Source: Desulfuromonas sp. SDB
GTDB lineage: Bacteria > SDB-A
NCBI GenBank assembly: GCA_001412365.1
Contig: LKUE01000386.1
Span: forward strand, 1 to 15,835
Reading direction: 5' to 3'
Length of the DNA: 15,835 nt
Positions 14,083 through 15,835 of this stretch are shown here, in pieces; positions within the stretch are counted from its first letter, which is position 1; each line of letters starts with the position of its first letter. A program made the position numbers and the translations under genes. The notes beneath the pieces were generated by a model. The model did not search any database. It was not told where the DNA came from and worked only from the letters and a program-made list of their open reading frames with translations.

Positions 14083-15264
14083 ATGGATATTGAAACTCTT
14101 ATATCACGAGGAAATTTCCAGCTGGCAATACAGAAATGTATGGCTAGTTTGAAATCTGATTTGAATAATGCTCAATACTGGTATTTACTGGGGAAAGCAT
14201 TCAGGAAAAAAAAAGAAACCCAATTAGCCCAAGAAAGTTTTTATAAAGCTACTTTAATTGATCCATCCTCAGATGCTTATTTTGATTTAAAAGCAATGGG
14301 AGGCTCTCCTGAAAACAAGAAATTTATTAGAGATATCAGCAGCGGGGAATTTTATCAATACATTCTCAATAAGCTGGAAGGTGTTTCTAAGACGGATTTA
14401 GAGTTGGACAATGAAATGGAAGATAAGAAAACCGAACAAGTATTACCTCCTCCTCCCCCTCCTCCTCCCCAGGAACTTAAAAAACAAAGTGAAATTAAAA
14501 CTTCAGGAGCGGAAAAAATTAAATCAGCAGCCAGGGATTTAGATGAACTAATTGAACAATATCAGCCTCCTTCCCCAGAAGCTGAAGAAGTTGAACTTCC
14601 TCAAGATGAGCCCCTGGAGTTAAGCGACTTAGAAAAAGATATTACTCCCCAGGAAGCAGAGCAGTTGGATTTTGAAAAGGAAAAAGAACCGGAAAATGAA
14701 ATTTCCCTGGAACATTTGGAAGCAGCAGCTAAAGAAGCAGAAAATGCTCAATTAGAAAAAGGATTATCCCTGGAAGATCTGGATACCATTGAGCAGGATA
14801 AACTTTCCCCCGAAATAACTTCTCCGGTTTCAGATATTAGAGCAGAACAAGGGGAAATTGACCAAACTGCTGAAGAAAAAATAATTCCTAAAGAATTACA
14901 TGAAGGCATGGATCTGATTCTGGATGCGCTGAAGGAAAAGCATGAACATAAATCCATATCAGAATCTGAATTAAGAGAAATAATGAAGAGTATTGTGGAA
15001 CGGGAAGTGGCATTGTTTATTATAATCAGAATAAATGAAAACAGTGTGGAATTCGGTGATAAGAAGTGGGAAGAGCTGTGCCGGATATTTGTGGAAGGAT
15101 GTAGGAGCATTCAGCAATCAGTGTTCAGCAGTATGATTGAATTTGAAAAGCATGCTTTAATTGGATCTTTTAATGATGATGTTCATATCACTGCATGTGC
15201 GCTTAAAAAGAATAGTGGAGTGTTGAGATTGGAACTTGAAAGAGTTTTAAATACAATTTTATAA
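14083..15264 (+). CDS. TPR - Pro8/acidic linker - Roadblock/LC7-like protein (unnamed)
   Basis: From the ATG at 14083 the protein is 393 aa; an in-frame TTG at 14065 would add six residues (MLNLLL) and cannot be excluded. The N-terminal ~65 residues look like a TPR pair (LISRGNFQLAIQKCMASLK, NAQYWYLLGKAFRKKKETQLAQESFYKATLIDP). A run of eight prolines (residues 122-129) and a long, highly acidic, Glu-rich, probably disordered stretch (~135-285) follow, with loosely repeated 'ISLEHLEAA/LSLEDLDTI' segments. The last ~100 residues alternate strand, helix, strands: VALFIIIRINENSVEF, KWEELCRIFVEGCRSIQQSVFSSM, HALIGSFNDDVHITACAL and NSGVLRLELERVL. The ending resembles the Roadblock/LC7 signature 'aNLGLLRLELRR'. 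Such domains bind or regulate Ras-like/MglA GTPases or act as dimeric scaffolds. No GTPase is visible here. No signal peptide or TM segment. The following gene starts 12 bases after its stop. The domain assignment is from pattern only. Confidence 0.75.
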   Translation: MDIETLISRGNFQLAIQKCMASLKSDLNNAQYWYLLGKAFRKKKETQLAQESFYKATLIDPSSDAYFDLKAMGGSPENKKFIRDISSGEFYQYILNKLEGVSKTDLELDNEMEDKKTEQVLPPPPPPPPQELKKQSEIKTSGAEKIKSAARDLDELIEQYQPPSPEAEEVELPQDEPLELSDLEKDITPQEAEQLDFEKEKEPENEISLEHLEAAAKEAENAQLEKGLSLEDLDTIEQDKLSPEITSPVSDIRAEQGEIDQTAEEKIIPKELHEGMDLILDALKEKHEHKSISESELREIMKSIVEREVALFIIIRINENSVEFGDKKWEELCRIFVEGCRSIQQSVFSSMIEFEKHALIGSFNDDVHITACALKKNSGVLRLELERVLNTIL

Positions 15265-15276
15265 CTGGTTGTAGTT

Positions 15277-15582
15277 ATGGAAGAATTGGAAAAAATACTG
15301 GAATTAGCGGGAATAAAAGAAGGCTATTATGCAAATCAGCAGAGCAATGTTGAGTTCAGCACCCTGCATGATCAGAAAAAGAATCTTTTCACATCCATAA
15401 AAGAAAATATTATTGAAAAAATGGAAAAATTAAGTGATGAGAAAATTCATTTCATTTCCCTGTTGATTGAAAAGGATATGGTGGTCATTGCCAAATCAGA
15501 ACATAAGATTGTTGCCGCTATTGGCGATAAAAATATAAACTTGGGATTAGTTAAAATCCAGATGATGAAACTGGTTTCCTGA
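15277..15582 (+). CDS. Small Roadblock/LC7-like domain protein (101 aa)
   Basis: The protein consists of one domain and nothing else. Order: a short N-terminal helix (MEELEKILELAGI), strand YYANQQSNVEFSTL, helix KKNLFTSIKENIIEKMEKL, then strands IHFISLLIEKDMVVIA and IVAAIGDKNINLGLVKIQMMKLV. The last stretch closely resembles the Roadblock/LC7 C-terminal signature ('vlaDpsaNLGLvRlelrr'), and about 100 residues is the usual length of MglB/LC7 domains. Roadblock proteins dimerise through a continuous beta sheet, and in bacteria they can be GTPase-activating partners of MglA. Since the upstream gene ends in a similar domain and is only 12 bp away, the two are likely co-transcribed and may form a heterodimer; this is inference. 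There is no strong Shine-Dalgarno before the ATG at 15277, suggesting translation depends on the gene before it. Confidence 0.75.
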   Translation: MEELEKILELAGIKEGYYANQQSNVEFSTLHDQKKNLFTSIKENIIEKMEKLSDEKIHFISLLIEKDMVVIAKSEHKIVAAIGDKNINLGLVKIQMMKLVS

Positions 15583-15835
15583 GCCCCGCCCCTCCCCGGA
15601 ATATTTAACCACAGATGAACACAGAGTATTAAGAGTTTCTGCTTCGCAGATGCCTCCCCACACACCATTATTAAACCACAGATGAACACTGAGCCCAGCC
15701 CAATACATCCACTTCCTACACAGAGCACACCACCCAGCCAGGAACACGAATTACCACTAATCCCAACATCCCACCCCGGAGTATAAAAAGAAGATGAAAA
15801 GAATTGTTTCATGATCAGGACTATCAGCTTGATGA
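15583..15835. other. C-rich non-coding tail with repeat remnants
   Basis: About 250 bases without a credible gene. Composition changes abruptly from AT-rich coding to C/A-rich plus-strand sequence (GCCCCGCCCCTCCCC at the start, many CCAC/CCCA words). It contains the repeated 20-mer described separately, a small hairpin TCTGC-TTC-GCAGA (15638-15650) and 'aacacgaattaccac' (about 15743-15757). Open frames here have repeat-derived, Cys/Gly/Trp-rich translations and are not believable proteins. An ATG at 15811 (MIRTISLM...) could begin a gene running out of the window, but it has no convincing ribosome binding site. Confidence 0.55.
15607..15693. repeat. Direct repeat pair of a 20-mer containing ACCACAGATGAACAC
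   Basis: A 20-base unit starts at 15607 (to 15626) and again at 15674 (to 15693). The copies differ only at position 17 (A in the first, T in the second) and start 67 bases apart. A shorter relative, ACACAGAG, occurs near 15719-15726. The words ACCACAGATGAACAC and AACACGAATTACCAC resemble dispersed intergenic repeats that recur in several uncultured FCB-group genomes (recalled, not searched). Confidence 0.6.

Noticed and set aside
14748-15110. Minus-strand open frame of 120 codons within the TPR/Roadblock gene
   Set aside because: Ser-rich shadow of the Glu/Leu-rich coding strand; no ribosome binding site or domain pattern.
15638-15650. Intrinsic terminator after the small Roadblock gene
   Set aside because: The TCTGC-TTC-GCAGA hairpin has only a 5-bp stem and no following T run.
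15607-15693. CRISPR array
   Set aside because: Only two near-identical 20-mers without regular spacing, no third full copy and no cas gene nearby.
15447-15812. Minus-strand open frame of 121 codons, overlapping the small Roadblock gene
   Set aside because: The translation is rich in Cys/Gly/Trp and consists largely of the repeat sequence read backwards; it overlaps a better-supported gene and has no homology-like pattern.

Overview
The window is AT-rich coding DNA, roughly 40% GC by eye and densely packed. It looks like a Gram-negative anaerobe. It carries a fermentative-type citrate lyase, a soluble NADH/NADPH flavo-iron-sulfur complex with no oxygen chemistry, an O-antigen-ligase/WzyC-type membrane protein, and a BatA-type double-TM/VWA protein of the kind common in the Bacteroidota/Cloacimonadota/Marinimicrobia (FCB) assemblage. 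The tail has 'accacagatgaacac' and 'aacacgaatt' motifs like intergenic repeats I associate with uncultured FCB-type genomes. A Cloacimonadota-like or other FCB anaerobe is my best guess, but this is inference, not a demonstrated assignment.

Left half (1-7817, minus strand): seven tightly packed co-directional genes. In transcription order they are: a polytopic O-antigen ligase-like protein with C-terminal TPRs (7817-6120); a CitD-CitE fusion (6039-4816); CitF (4791-3223); a DUF503/YlxP-like protein (3221-2940); a Rossmann + DUF2520 protein (2965-2114); a two-domain RsmC/RlmG-like methyltransferase (2117-1017); and a BatA-like VWA membrane protein (from 1020, running off the left edge). ATGA overlaps, a 26-bp overlap and 1-24 bp gaps suggest one transcription unit from citDE leftwards. 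Citrate lyase is present as alpha (CitF) plus a gamma-beta fusion, which splits citrate to acetate and oxaloacetate. The maturation genes citC, citX and citG are not in the window.

Middle (7818-8023): a 206-bp divergent intergenic region with a reasonable sigma70-like promoter (TTGACT-17-TAGATT) and a strong AGGAGG ribosome binding site reading right.

Right half (8024-13968, plus strand): a three-gene operon made of a NuoE-like [2Fe-2S] subunit, a NuoF-like NADH/FMN subunit with added ferredoxin domains, and a 1223-residue fusion. The fusion joins a [2Fe-2S] ferredoxin, a GltD/NfnB-type FAD-NADP(H) module, a 2x[4Fe-4S] ferredoxin and a NuoG/FdhA-like molybdopterin-fold module that has lost the catalytic Cys/Sec. 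No [FeFe]-hydrogenase H-cluster is present. The set best fits a soluble electron-bifurcating NADH/NADP/ferredoxin transhydrogenase of the Sporomusa-type Nfn (StnABC) kind, and this is the most interesting metabolic system here.

Right end (14031-15835): a perfect 13-bp inverted repeat separates the redox operon from two genes that both look like Roadblock/LC7 proteins. One has an N-terminal TPR region, a Pro8 tract and a long acidic linker; the other is a small stand-alone domain. After them comes about 250 bp of C-rich non-coding sequence with a repeated 20-mer.
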